Part shown: piece after piece, positions 55,786-63,546 of the stretch
Layout: each line of letters begins with the position of its first letter
Numbering within the stretch: position 1 is the stretch's first letter
Source of the DNA: a virus
Virus record (IMG/VR): IMGVR_UViG_3300034159_000051
Coordinates: 1-64,000 of that record
Reading direction: 5' to 3' (one strand)
Length of the DNA stretch: 64,000 nucleotides
Made by a program: the position numbers and the translations under genes
The notes under the pieces: model-generated
The model's input: the letters and a program-made list of their open reading frames with translations, nothing else
Told to the model about the DNA's origin: nothing
Databases searched by the model: none

Positions 55786-55798
55786 CAGTTCTTAACTT

Positions 55799-56023
55799 TT
55801 AACGGAATGCAGGGCATTTTGCAATGCCCTGCATTCGGACGGCGATCGGATCGTAGCGGTCGCAATGCGCCTCGATGACTATCGTTTCGCCGTGCAAGAC
55901 GATTTCCATGCGGCGCCACTCGAAACGCTGCCAGCTTTGCATATAGGATTTCGGAGCAAGCTGGAGCCAGCATGTTTTTGCGTTCGGGCAGGTCTTGTTG
56001 GTGCACATCGTCAGATCGGCCAC
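55799..56023 (-). CDS. Cys-containing hypothetical protein
   Basis: 74 residues (MCTNKTCPNAKTCWLQ, then ETIVIEAHCDRYDPIAV and KCPAF). Five Cys and a His may bind metal. Upstream gene ends 1 nt before its start. Confidence 0.65.
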   Translation of the reverse strand: MADLTMCTNKTCPNAKTCWLQLAPKSYMQSWQRFEWRRMEIVLHGETIVIEAHCDRYDPIAVRMQGIAKCPAFR

Positions 56024-56024
56024 G

Positions 56025-56300
56025 TCACCCGGCCCCCAAGAATCGGCCGCGCCGGTTCAGAGCCGCCTTGTATTGCCGCTTCACGCCGTCGTCGAGTTGA
56101 GATAGAGCCGCATCCGTCAACCACCCGCCGTAGGGATTGCCGTTGTGCTTGATCAGGTCGAGCTTGATCGCCTCGGCGAGTACGCTGGCGATGGTTCTCG
56201 GCCCAAAAGGAAGGGCGAGGATGGTTTGCCCAACGCCGCCCTTGATTGTCCCCATGGCGTAGGCCTCAATCACCTTTTGGATCGTCAGCTTCTCGCTCAT
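56025..56300 (-). CDS. Hypothetical protein
   Basis: 91 residues, helical with a Gly-rich middle (VIEAYAMGTIKGGVGQTILA, KRQYKAALNRRGRFLGAG). The helix-Gly-helix arrangement could be a small winged helix (FGPRTIASVLAEAIKLDLIK). ATGA overlap with the upstream gene. Confidence 0.65.
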   Translation of the reverse strand: MSEKLTIQKVIEAYAMGTIKGGVGQTILALPFGPRTIASVLAEAIKLDLIKHNGNPYGGWLTDAALSQLDDGVKRQYKAALNRRGRFLGAG

Positions 56301-56515
56301 TGCGCGCTCCTGACATGCAAAAGAGCGCAGGTTGCGCAGACATAGATGCGCCGCACGTTGCCGATCGCATAGAACGGTTGGCCGGCCGTCATCGGCTTAT
56401 GGCACGGCCCGTCGCATATCTCTCCGGCCCTAGCCGTAAAATCGTCGACCTTCATGGCGTCCACCTGGACCGACTCTTGCGTCGTCGCCTGGCTTATTAT
56501 GGTTCGATCAGCCAT
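56297..56515 (-). CDS. Small zinc-binding protein
   Basis: 72 residues from the ATG at 56515, inside the last codons of the upstream gene (AATGGCTGA). CDGPCHKPMTAGQPFYAIGN and VCATCALLH form a four-Cys site of the kind in small zinc-ribbon phage proteins. Confidence 0.68.
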   Translation of the reverse strand: MADRTIISQATTQESVQVDAMKVDDFTARAGEICDGPCHKPMTAGQPFYAIGNVRRIYVCATCALLHVRSAQ

Positions 56516-56714
56516 TTGCAAGTTTCTCCAGAAATTCAGCAAGTTTTTGGAGATCCCCCGCCGTGATCTCGATAAGGCGCATGCCACCGTTTTGGTCTGG
56601 CGCGGCGCGGGAGATGAGGGACTCCCTCGTGGGCATGGTTTTGGTCGCGGAAGCCATTTCGATGAATGGCCTCGCAACAATAGGGTCGTAGATATTCATA
56701 GGCTTATCGGACAT
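56508..56714 (-). CDS. Hypothetical protein
   Basis: 68 residues from the ATG at 56714 abutting motif 17. Short polar N terminus, then a helix (LIEITAGDLQKLAEFLEKLA). No family recognised. Confidence 0.65.
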   Translation of the reverse strand: MSDKPMNIYDPIVARPFIEMASATKTMPTRESLISRAAPDQNGGMRLIEITAGDLQKLAEFLEKLANG

Positions 56715-56725
56715 CTGATCCCTCC
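56714..56725 (-). promoter_or_regulatory. Start-associated motif 17
   Basis: GGAGGGATCAG-ATG, overlapping the start codon; AAGGAGG here makes an especially strong ribosome site. Confidence 0.82.
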
Positions 56726-57211
56726 TTATGCGCCAGTCATCGCCGGGGCGAGTTTGTCTGCAAACATGGTTTTTGGACGCGGCGGCGGTGCGCTGCACGC
56801 TATCAGGTACATAAAACAAAGGATTGAAACGTCGGACAAGGTCAAGGCGAAGCCATCCATTCTCCAGCCGAGAAGCGAATGCGTCGGGACAAAAATAGAT
56901 AGGATAGTCCACCAAAAGAGCCTAGAAAAAACAGAATGATACCGCTCTGGATTGGCTGATGTCCCGGAGTGTCTTTCCGCTTGCATGGAGCGGATATAAA
57001 GATAAAAGACAAGCATGGCCGATATTCCAAGCCCAAAAGGTCTGTAATCAAAGATCATGCATGACGCATATACAGAACCGATGTACACCGCCAACGTCAT
57101 GCGCGCTTGCTGGAAGCAGGATAGACCAGTCCACCATTCCAGACGCCATGAAACAGGCTCGACGACATTATCGAGGAACCATATATCGAATTTTGTAATC
57201 TTGCCGAACAT
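56726..57211 (-). CDS. Membrane protein, three to four helices
   Basis: 161 residues from the ATG at 57211 (motif 18 at 6 nt). Hydrophobic segments QARMTLAVYIGSVYASCMIF, GLGISAMLVFYLYIRSM, FSRLFWWTILSIFVPTHSLL and VSILCFMYLIACSA. Starts 44 nt inside the HNH-like gene upstream. Function unknown. Confidence 0.68.
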   Translation of the reverse strand: MFGKITKFDIWFLDNVVEPVSWRLEWWTGLSCFQQARMTLAVYIGSVYASCMIFDYRPFGLGISAMLVFYLYIRSMQAERHSGTSANPERYHSVFSRLFWWTILSIFVPTHSLLGWRMDGFALTLSDVSILCFMYLIACSAPPPRPKTMFADKLAPAMTGA

Positions 57212-57824
57212 CTTCTTTCTGATCCCTTTCCTTTTTCGGCTTCTTTGGGAAGCCTCTCGACTTGATGGCGACCTTCGCGCCATCGCTTTTCTGAAAGCCC
57301 CTCGACTTTATGGGCGCCTTCTTCCTGCCCTTTCCGGTTTCGCCGCGGATGCGCTTGCCCTTGGCTATGATGGCGAAGTCTTTTTTATCTTTTTCTAGAG
57401 AGCAAGGGTTGCAACACCAGTACTCCTGATTTTCCGGCCGGTCCGGGTCTTCCCCGGGGGAGCACAGTTCTCGCGCCTTGACATGCTCTCTGCGGAGATT
57501 GTTTCGCGCTAATATTCGGCCACAGCCGCACCCGCACCGGATGTGAGCGCCGTGATAAAACAATGCGTCAAGGGTTTGCGCCTCCGTCGGCGCCCGGCCG
57601 CGCAAGCCGGGTTTCAGGCATCGTTCGCGGACAAAAGCTTGGATGGCTCTATCGAATTGCGTATCCGTTATCGATAGCCTTGATCCACACCCACACCCGC
57701 AGAAGGCAGTCATCCTTTGCCGGAAAAGGATAATAAGCGCCGTCGACACATTGATCGGTTTGCGCTTCGGCGCTTTGGCGACGATGAGCGGCGGCTTCAT
57801 CTTCGGAAGCGCAAGATCGCTCAT
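57168..57824 (-). CDS. HNH-like zinc protein with repeated CGCGCG motifs
   Basis: 218 residues from the ATG at 57824 (ATGA overlap). Two CGCGCGxxL motifs (residues ~42-50 and ~98-106), then REHVKARELCSPGEDPD and YWCCNPCSLEKD, which looks like a variant HNH finger. The C terminus has two SRGF-(P/Q)KK repeats and then reads through motif 18 (KKERDQKED), so its stop may have shifted downstream. Confidence 0.68.
   Translation of the reverse strand: MSDLALPKMKPPLIVAKAPKRKPINVSTALIILFRQRMTAFCGCGCGSRLSITDTQFDRAIQAFVRERCLKPGLRGRAPTEAQTLDALFYHGAHIRCGCGCGRILARNNLRREHVKARELCSPGEDPDRPENQEYWCCNPCSLEKDKKDFAIIAKGKRIRGETGKGRKKAPIKSRGFQKSDGAKVAIKSRGFPKKPKKERDQKEDVRQDYKIRYMVPR
57218..57229 (-). promoter_or_regulatory. 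Start-associated motif 18
   Basis: AAAGGGATCAGA (exact), 6 nt before ATG 57211, inside the end of gene 57168. Confidence 0.85.
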
Positions 57825-58090
57825 GTGCCGCAAACCCAAATAGGCTTCTCGGTCCGGACCGCTTCCGGCTCCGTCCGATCAAAATAGGCGTATTCGCCTT
57901 CGAAGCGAATGGTGCGCCCATGTTCGGAAACCTCAGCCTTAAGGTAGGTCTCTGTGTAGCCGGCCGCGGCGAGCAGCTCGCGAACCATCGCAGCCGGGAT
58001 CTGCGTCGTAACGCAGGTGGACGGCAGCTCCTTGGCGAGCTTCACCAAATCCTCTACGGAATCGATATTCATCTCAAAAGCGATCTGCAT
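57821..58090 (-). CDS. Hypothetical protein
   Basis: 89 residues from the ATG at 58090 (AGGA upstream). Helix-rich first half (SVEDLVKLAKELPSTCVTTQ, AAMVRELLAAAGYTETYL), then a beta hairpin (RTIRFEGEYAYFDRT). Overlaps the end of the Gp37/Gp68 gene by 17 nt. Confidence 0.65.
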   Translation of the reverse strand: MQIAFEMNIDSVEDLVKLAKELPSTCVTTQIPAAMVRELLAAAGYTETYLKAEVSEHGRTIRFEGEYAYFDRTEPEAVRTEKPIWVCGT

Positions 58091-59060
58091 TGTGCATCCT
58101 ATCGAAAATCGGCGGCGTCTGCGCCCAAGTCCGGCCATCGAGCAAAGGCATGGATATTTTCTTGCCGCCTTCGAGGCGCTGTTTCAAGAAAAACGGCGTG
58201 GACGAGGATACGCATTGATCACGAAGGTCTCGCTCCCACTCGATCTTCATCGGGCGGGCGAACGGGCCGCTTTCGCCGCCGCAGATCGCCCAATCGAGGC
58301 GCGGCTGATCCTGGCTTTCATCGAGCCAATCATTAAGCGTGACGCCTTCCAGGTAAGGCCGCAGGTTGACCTCGCCGAGCATCGGCTCGACGGAGACGCC
58401 GCGGACGGCGGCCGGCGTCCGAAGCAGGTGCGGGATATGCTCATCGGCGGCGCGCTGGTCCTCGGCCGACACCATCAGAACGACGTTCTGAAGCGGCCAC
58501 GGCGTTGCGTTGCCGAGCGGTTGCGGGAGCGCGGCAATTTTCCATCGTTCCGAAGCGACGCATTCTGACGTCGAAAGCCCGTCAGTCCTGTTATTCGGGT
58601 TATTGGAAAGATGATCCAACATCCGTGCGGAGCGCTTCGTCAGAACGATAAAGACGTGCTGCTGGCATAGCGCCATCACAGCGAAAATTTTATCGATCCA
58701 GCTGTCCGGCACGAAGAAGCCGAACAGATCCGTCATCGAGCACACAAAGATGACCCGGCCGCGTTTCCAGCGGATCGGCTGCGTCAGCATCTTTTCATCA
58801 AGGAAGAGACGAGACTCGCCGTTGCGGTAGCCCTTTTTCTCCTCGCAATAAAGATTGCCCGGCTTGAACTCAAGGCCGGTCCCGAGGCGCATATTCATGT
58901 TCTCGGCATAGCAGAATCGGCACCCCTCGCTGACGTGCTCGCAATGCCAGCCGATGCGCTCTTTGCCGCTGCCGTCGTTCTGGATTTCCCAGAACTTCGC
59001 GCGGATCGGCGTCCAGGTCGACCCGCCGTTTGTCCACTCGATTTTGGTTCTCGCCGCCAT
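58074..59060 (-). CDS. Phage Gp37/Gp68 family protein (DUF5131)
   Basis: 328 residues from the ATG at 59060. TKIEWTNGGSTWTPI starts the family pattern; CEHVSEGCRFCYAENM holds the conserved Cys cluster; then VFVCSMTDLFGFFVPDSWID, VFIVLTKRSARMLDHL, VSAEDQRAADEHIPHLL, VSVEPMLGEVNL and WAICGGESGPFARPM. These proteins are widespread in phages and prophages; biochemical function is unsettled to my knowledge, though the Cys cluster suggests an iron-sulfur or zinc site. Confidence 0.88.
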   Translation of the reverse strand: MAARTKIEWTNGGSTWTPIRAKFWEIQNDGSGKERIGWHCEHVSEGCRFCYAENMNMRLGTGLEFKPGNLYCEEKKGYRNGESRLFLDEKMLTQPIRWKRGRVIFVCSMTDLFGFFVPDSWIDKIFAVMALCQQHVFIVLTKRSARMLDHLSNNPNNRTDGLSTSECVASERWKIAALPQPLGNATPWPLQNVVLMVSAEDQRAADEHIPHLLRTPAAVRGVSVEPMLGEVNLRPYLEGVTLNDWLDESQDQPRLDWAICGGESGPFARPMKIEWERDLRDQCVSSSTPFFLKQRLEGGKKISMPLLDGRTWAQTPPIFDRMHNADRF

Positions 59061-59455
59061 CACGCCGCCTTTTGTTCAAGAGGTGTGCCATTAGGGATGA
59101 TGTCTTCGACGTCGAAGCGATACCCCTTGATCAGCCGCTTGAATGCAACCGAGGACGTCATGCGGAGCGTCTGTCGCCCGAAGGCGTCGCCTTGCGGGCT
59201 AATCCATTCGCGACGAAAGAATGTGCGCTCATGGCACCCTTTCGGGCGGTAGCGATCAACAACCGTGATCCGGCATTTTCCCATGCCGTGGGCATATGTG
59301 AAAGAACCTCCATTGCCTTCATTTTCGGTGATGGCGCCGGGCTTCCATTCGCCCTTCGGCCCCTCAAGAAAAGGAGGGTCATACGGCTTCCAGATGAACG
59401 GGTATTCAAATTCGTAGATTTCCGCCGCCTCGGCCTCTTCCGTCTGTTTTTTCAT
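59060..59455 (-). CDS. Hypothetical protein
   Basis: 131 residues from the ATG at 59455 (motif 19 at 3 nt). An acidic N terminus, then a beta-rich body (GGSFTYAHGMGKCRITVVDR, RTFFRREWISPQGDAFGRQT). The next gene starts in its stop codon. No family recognised. Confidence 0.68.
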   Translation of the reverse strand: MKKQTEEAEAAEIYEFEYPFIWKPYDPPFLEGPKGEWKPGAITENEGNGGSFTYAHGMGKCRITVVDRYRPKGCHERTFFRREWISPQGDAFGRQTLRMTSSVAFKRLIKGYRFDVEDIIPNGTPLEQKAA

Positions 59456-59458
59456 CGA

Positions 59459-59470
59459 TCTGATCCCTTT
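59459..59470 (-). promoter_or_regulatory. Start-associated motif 19
   Basis: AAAGGGATCAGA (exact), 3 nt before ATG 59455. Confidence 0.88.
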
Positions 59471-59485
59471 TTGCTTTGATTCGAA

Positions 59486-59513
59486 ACTATACCACGCCAA
59501 AGCCGAAGCTCAA
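59486..59513 (-). promoter_or_regulatory. Possible promoter for gene 59060
   Basis: Leftward TTGAGC (59513-59508), 16-nt spacer, TATAGT (59491-59486). The motif lies about 15 nt downstream of the -10 element. Confidence 0.4.
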
Positions 59514-59974
59514 AAGCCTCGCCTTGGTTTTGTCTCTATTTTCCGCGTAATTCGGTACTCTTTCGGATGCATAAACGCGATGACAAGGTCGCAGGAAACA
59601 GTCGACGATCCCTCATCATGCCGAAAGTCCGACGTGATCTGGACCCCCTCAAGAAGATCGCGAGCGACCTCGATAGCTTTTTCCGCAAGCGGTCCGGCCA
59701 CGCCCTGCGCGAGTCTGAACTCAAGCTCGCGAACAAGGTGCTGGAACGTCGGCTGCGCCCGCGCGTGATCGAAGGCGCTGAACACGTTCTCCAGGTGGGC
59801 GAGACGCCGCACCATCCGATCGAACTTCGCCTGATACAAGATGGCATCATCCTCCCGCTCCTGCTGCTTATTGAGGGCCTCGGCGCGGTTCCGGGCGGCC
59901 GCCAGGATTTCATCTTCGTGCTTGGCTAAGGTCTTCACCGTCTCGGCCTCCTTTTTTCGCCGCTCTCCTTCCAT
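59510..59974 (-). CDS. Coiled-coil hypothetical protein
   Basis: 154 residues; N-terminal coiled coil (KEAETVKTLAKHEDEILAAA) and a C-terminal mixed domain (TVSCDLVIAFMHPKEYRITR). Starts 40 nt inside the upstream gene. No family recognised. Confidence 0.68.
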   Translation of the reverse strand: MEGERRKKEAETVKTLAKHEDEILAAARNRAEALNKQQEREDDAILYQAKFDRMVRRLAHLENVFSAFDHARAQPTFQHLVRELEFRLAQGVAGPLAEKAIEVARDLLEGVQITSDFRHDEGSSTVSCDLVIAFMHPKEYRITRKIETKPRRGF

Positions 59975-60480
59975 TCCTGGATATCGAACCCGATTTTTTC
60001 ATACAGGAAATTGAAAATCTTGTTCGTGACCTCGCAGAACTTCTTTTCGCTGATGCTGTTCTCGCCCAGCGTAGCGATGCTGGCCGGGCGCAGGACGGCG
60101 ATGCATCCTCCTTCGACCTCCTGCGGCCAACCATAAAGCTTGTTCATGCGATCAGATTCCATCTGCGCCATCAAGACGCGCATGGAGAACTCTTTTTCTT
60201 TCTTTGTATTAAACGGAAGGGCCGCATAAGGCAGGATGTGCCCGGCCTTTACCGTTAGCCATTTACGCAACTGCGTTTCGTCGATCGGCGTGAAGTTGTC
60301 GATTTTTGCGAGCGTCTCCGCATCAGTCGGCCAAACCTCAAAAAGATGAGCGATGGCCGCAAAGAGAAGCCCCATGTGCTTTTCAGAGCGGGCGTCGTCG
60401 AGGATGTATCCACATCCCGGGCAATACGGAACCCCATCAGCCCACCTGATTCGTGTCGGTATTTTCTGACCCCTCGCCAT
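59935..60480 (-). CDS. Hypothetical protein with CPGC zinc knuckle
   Basis: 181 residues. GVPYCPGCGYILDD near the N terminus may bind zinc with later Cys residues. The body resembles phage replication/recombination accessory proteins of the DUF1367 type (KWLTVKAGHILPYAALPF, SISEKKFCEVTNKIFNFLYE), but the match is only in general pattern. Confidence 0.65.
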   Translation of the reverse strand: MARGQKIPTRIRWADGVPYCPGCGYILDDARSEKHMGLLFAAIAHLFEVWPTDAETLAKIDNFTPIDETQLRKWLTVKAGHILPYAALPFNTKKEKEFSMRVLMAQMESDRMNKLYGWPQEVEGGCIAVLRPASIATLGENSISEKKFCEVTNKIFNFLYEKIGFDIQEWKESGEKRRPRR

Positions 60481-60483
60481 GGA

Positions 60484-60681
60484 TTACTCCACAATCGGAT
60501 CGAGGTGCTTGATAGCGAGCATGATCCAGATCGTCCAGGCGATGGCATACGCCATCGGCCTAAAGACATAGGTTGCAAGCCCCTCCTTTGCTTGGGCGTA
60601 ATCTCGGTCGAGTTGCTCGCGCTCGGCGTCGGCGCGGAGCTTTTCGTTCTCCGGCGAACGCCAGTTGTCGTTATAGGTCAT
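60484..60681 (-). CDS. Small membrane protein
   Basis: 65 residues: a charged N-terminal helix (ENEKLRADAEREQLDRDYAQ) and one hydrophobic segment (FRPMAYAIAWTIWIMLAI). ATGA overlap with the upstream gene. Confidence 0.65.
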   Translation of the reverse strand: MTYNDNWRSPENEKLRADAEREQLDRDYAQAKEGLATYVFRPMAYAIAWTIWIMLAIKHLDPIVE

Positions 60682-60944
60682 TCTTTGTCCACAAGAGCAG
60701 TTAGAGCAGCGATCTCATGCAGCGCCGGCAGCACCGGCCCCAGCTGCTTGACGATCTTCCCGACGGCAAAAGCGACCTGCATCCGATGCCTGCGAACGTC
60801 ATCCGGGAAATCGACATGTTTTTGCTCCCCGCGCAGTTCAAGGAACTCTTTGTAATCCTGGACGATTTGCCGGAACCCGTCCAAAAGCTCCTTGTGACTG
60901 AACAGCGGCGCCGCCGCGGTTTTTGGCCCGTTATCTTCAGCCAT
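60678..60944 (-). CDS. Hypothetical protein
   Basis: 88 residues from the ATG at 60944, which lies within the final codons of the upstream gene (AATGGCTGA). Helical (ELLDGFRQIVQDYKEFLELR, MQVAFAVGKIVKQLGPVLPA). No family recognised. Confidence 0.65.
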   Translation of the reverse strand: MAEDNGPKTAAAPLFSHKELLDGFRQIVQDYKEFLELRGEQKHVDFPDDVRRHRMQVAFAVGKIVKQLGPVLPALHEIAALTALVDKE

Positions 60945-61299
60945 TCGATATGTCCTTCCTCTGTCCAAATCGCCCGTGCAGAGCGATGATTTTATCCAAA
61001 GTCACGGCGCGCATCTCCCGCGAGTTCCATTTTTCGGCGTTGCCGCTGCGCTTGGCGGTTTGATCCAGGTCCGACCAGATGTCGCGCAGAAGCTCGCGGG
61101 CGGAGACGGCCGCCGCCCGGCAGCGCGCAATATTCGCCCCCTGCTCAAGGATGGTGGCGTGCAGGGCCTCCTTTTGCGCCTGTAGCGTTCGGACCTGAGC
61201 TTCAAGGGAGTCGACCAGTAAAACCGCATCCGCCGCCCTGTTGCCCGGCAGGCTCCATCCGGCCGCCTTTCGAAGCCATGTCGTAATTTCGCCGATCAT
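60937..61299 (-). CDS. Coiled-coil hypothetical protein
   Basis: 120 residues with a long heptad region (LLVDSLEAQVRTLQAQKEAL). ATGA overlap with the upstream gene. No family recognised. Confidence 0.68.
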   Translation of the reverse strand: MIGEITTWLRKAAGWSLPGNRAADAVLLVDSLEAQVRTLQAQKEALHATILEQGANIARCRAAAVSARELLRDIWSDLDQTAKRSGNAEKWNSREMRAVTLDKIIALHGRFGQRKDISNG

Positions 61300-61664
61300 G
61301 CCGTCCCCTCGATTCTTCTCTTAATCGAATCAATATTCACCTTTAGCCACCTCAGCGTGCGCAGCGTGTCAAGTAGCCCCCGAAGCCGGAACTCGGCGTC
61401 GCCCGGCCCCATTGATCCGGCCTCCACCTTGTCGCGGTAGCAGTCCTCTATGCACTCAAAGACGATCCGGACAGATTGTATCTGATGGTCGATATTTGGA
61501 TTCTGACTTAGCCCCGGCTCGATCCATCGAGGCGCATACGCCTCGATATGATAGGGCTCGCCTTTCCGCCGCGTCTTACGGCCGACGAGCGGATCCTTGG
61601 GTGGATGGGGCGGCCCCTGGACAGGCCCCATCGCCCTCCTTTTTTGCCGGTTGCTCCGCGCCAT
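61296..61664 (-). CDS. Hypothetical protein
   Basis: 122 residues. A basic Pro-rich N terminus (GPVQGPPHPPKDPLVGRKTR) then helices (IVFECIEDCYRDKVEAGSMG). Follows the large coiled-coil gene by 2 nt. Confidence 0.68.
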   Translation of the reverse strand: MARSNRQKRRAMGPVQGPPHPPKDPLVGRKTRRKGEPYHIEAYAPRWIEPGLSQNPNIDHQIQSVRIVFECIEDCYRDKVEAGSMGPGDAEFRLRGLLDTLRTLRWLKVNIDSIKRRIEGTA

Positions 61665-61666
61665 GG

Positions 61667-62950
61667 TCAGAACTTGATGCAGAGCGGTTCGATCCGGCCG
61701 TCCAAAATCGCCTGGACGATGTTCGCCGCCTTCGCCTTGCTGATCCTGCCAGCATCCGCCACGCCAGCGATTACAGCGTCGATGATCGCAGTGCGATGCA
61801 GCACGTTCGCTTGGCGCTCGGCCTCTAGGCGGTCTTGGGTGGCGAGAAAGGCGAGGCGGGCCTGCTCGGCGTCTTCAGCCTTCCGGCGCTCCTCTGCCGC
61901 CGCCAGTTCGGCGGCCTCTTCGCGCTCGCGCTGGATGCGTTTCTCAAGCTCTTGCTTCTTGAATTCTTCCATGATGGCGTGCGTTTCAAGGCAAGCCGCA
62001 ATGTCCTTGCGGGCTTCGGCCATCAGCTCGTCGTAGCGCGGACGGAATTCCTGCCAGTCGCGCTCATGCGCCGCGACCGCATCGAACCCGCTGGCAAGAT
62101 ACTGAACGCGCTCCAATGAATTGTAAGGAGAGGTAATGTCTCTCACCATGCCGCACAGCGCGGCGAGCGCGGCCTCGTGACCGGCGATCCGCTTGCCTTC
62201 GGCCTGGATGAGCGCTTCCGCCTGCTCGGCCTCCTGGCGCTTCCTGGCGTCCTCCTCGGCTGCACGCTTGACACGCTCGGCGCGGAACGCTTCCAGCTCG
62301 GCCCGGTCCGCCTCATCCCGCGTAAGTTTATCAATACTTTCCTTTAGAGACTTGATCGTAAAGACCTTGGCCTCGACGCGGTCGACATCCCCATTGATCG
62401 CCTCCACGGTCGCCAGCCGGGCGCGGAGCGTCGCGCTGGTGTCGTCGGCGCTGATCATGCGGGCGGCGTCGAGAAAATCCAGGTCTTCCTTGATTTTCGC
62501 TTCGCGCTTGGCTTCCTCAGCCTTCCAGACGTCAAGGTCTTTCCGAACCCGCTTAACCAGCGCGTCTATATCCTCAAGGATATCCTTTTTATCATCGTTC
62601 ACGGCTTTGGTCTTATCGCGATACTCTTTCGTCAGCTGCTTCGCCGCCTCCTCGATTGGGGACTTGCGCAGCGTCAACTGCTGGTAAGCGAAGGAGGTGA
62701 TCTCGTCGCGCTCGGCCTTCGTTCCGACGGTAAGCTTCCGCGCCTCAAAATCCTTGACGCGGTCCTTCAGCTCAGCCAGGAAAGCGGCGCGGATTTCCGC
62801 TCTTATCAGAACCGACGAAGGCCTGCCATTGACATAGTCAATGGCGGACGATTTCAGCTCCAAGACGGCGATTTCCTGGCCGGTTGCGATCTTCGTCAGC
62901 CCCGTCTCTTCGGAAGCCTCAGCCACATTTGGCATAGTCGAATTGTCCAT
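61667..62950 (-). CDS. Long coiled-coil protein of the recombination module
   Basis: 427 residues from the ATG at 62950 (motif 20 at 5 nt). Almost all helical with long charged repeats (AEEDARKRQEAEQAEALIQA, EKRIQREREEAAELAAAEER); the ending (AIIDAVIAGVADAGRISKAK ... ILDGRIEP) resembles the C terminus of phage proteins of DUF1351 type next to YqaJ-like exonucleases and single-strand annealing proteins. Suggested role: partner in phage recombination; not proven. Confidence 0.7.
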   Translation of the reverse strand: MDNSTMPNVAEASEETGLTKIATGQEIAVLELKSSAIDYVNGRPSSVLIRAEIRAAFLAELKDRVKDFEARKLTVGTKAERDEITSFAYQQLTLRKSPIEEAAKQLTKEYRDKTKAVNDDKKDILEDIDALVKRVRKDLDVWKAEEAKREAKIKEDLDFLDAARMISADDTSATLRARLATVEAINGDVDRVEAKVFTIKSLKESIDKLTRDEADRAELEAFRAERVKRAAEEDARKRQEAEQAEALIQAEGKRIAGHEAALAALCGMVRDITSPYNSLERVQYLASGFDAVAAHERDWQEFRPRYDELMAEARKDIAACLETHAIMEEFKKQELEKRIQREREEAAELAAAEERRKAEDAEQARLAFLATQDRLEAERQANVLHRTAIIDAVIAGVADAGRISKAKAANIVQAILDGRIEPLCIKF

Positions 62951-62955
62951 GATGA

Positions 62956-62967
62956 TCTGATCCCTTT
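62956..62967 (-). promoter_or_regulatory. Start-associated motif 20
   Basis: AAAGGGATCAGA (exact), 5 nt before ATG 62950. Confidence 0.88.
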
Positions 62968-62970
62968 TGT

Positions 62971-63237
62971 TTACATCCTGTCTTTTTCGACGCGGGCGAT
63001 CCGCGACAGGATCTCCGGGACGCTTTCCCTGACTGCAACCGATTCCTCGGAGCCAAGAACATTGAGCCACGACTGATAATCATTTCGAAGCGTTGGCGTG
63101 TAGGAAACGATCGTATCGATCCGAATGATCGCGGAACGGTTATCCGCCAGCGTCAGGACGATGCTGCGCGTTTTGTAAAGCTCCGCCTCCATCATCGAAA
63201 GGACTTCCGCTGTGGTTGGAATAATCACGTCTTTCAT
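62971..63237 (-). CDS. Hypothetical protein
   Basis: 88 residues (TTAEVLSMMEAELYKTRSIV, IRIDTIVSYTPTLRNDYQSW). Motif 21 lies 3 nt upstream. No family recognised. Confidence 0.68.
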   Translation of the reverse strand: MKDVIIPTTAEVLSMMEAELYKTRSIVLTLADNRSAIIRIDTIVSYTPTLRNDYQSWLNVLGSEESVAVRESVPEILSRIARVEKDRM

Positions 63238-63240
63238 CGA

Positions 63241-63252
63241 TCTGATCCCTTA
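63241..63252 (-). promoter_or_regulatory. Start-associated motif 21
   Basis: TAAGGGATCAGA, 3 nt before ATG 63237; the TAA is the stop of gene 63250. Confidence 0.86.
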
Positions 63253-63531
63253 TGCGCAGTCGCGAAGAATGTTGCAGATGGTCAGGCTGTCCCGACTTGG
63301 TTTCATTCGCCCGGACGGGCTATAAACATCTAGCTTCATGCCGACTGGTTTTTCGGCATCCTCGCGCCCAGCGAGCGCGGCCTCGTAGATGTCGAGAACT
63401 CGCTCCAATGCGAGCGTAGGATTGACGCGACTCATGCCGCCACGGCCGCGCGCCTCCTTAATGAAGTGGCGCAGTTCTCCGATGGAGATGTCTCCGCTTC
63501 TGGCGATGCGCTGCGCTTCTCGTTTATTCAT
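63250..63531 (-). CDS. Hypothetical protein
   Basis: 93 residues (EAQRIARSGDISIGELRHFI, TLALERVLDIYEAALAGRED). Helical with a basic Gly-rich loop (EARGRGGMSRVNP). Motif 22 lies 3 nt upstream of the ATG at 63531. Confidence 0.68.
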   Translation of the reverse strand: MNKREAQRIARSGDISIGELRHFIKEARGRGGMSRVNPTLALERVLDIYEAALAGREDAEKPVGMKLDVYSPSGRMKPSRDSLTICNILRDCA

Positions 63532-63534
63532 TCA

Positions 63535-63546
63535 TCTGATCCCTTT
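63535..63546 (-). promoter_or_regulatory. Start-associated motif 22
   Basis: AAAGGGATCAGA (exact), 3 nt before ATG 63531, beginning in the stop codon region of the exonuclease gene. Confidence 0.88.
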
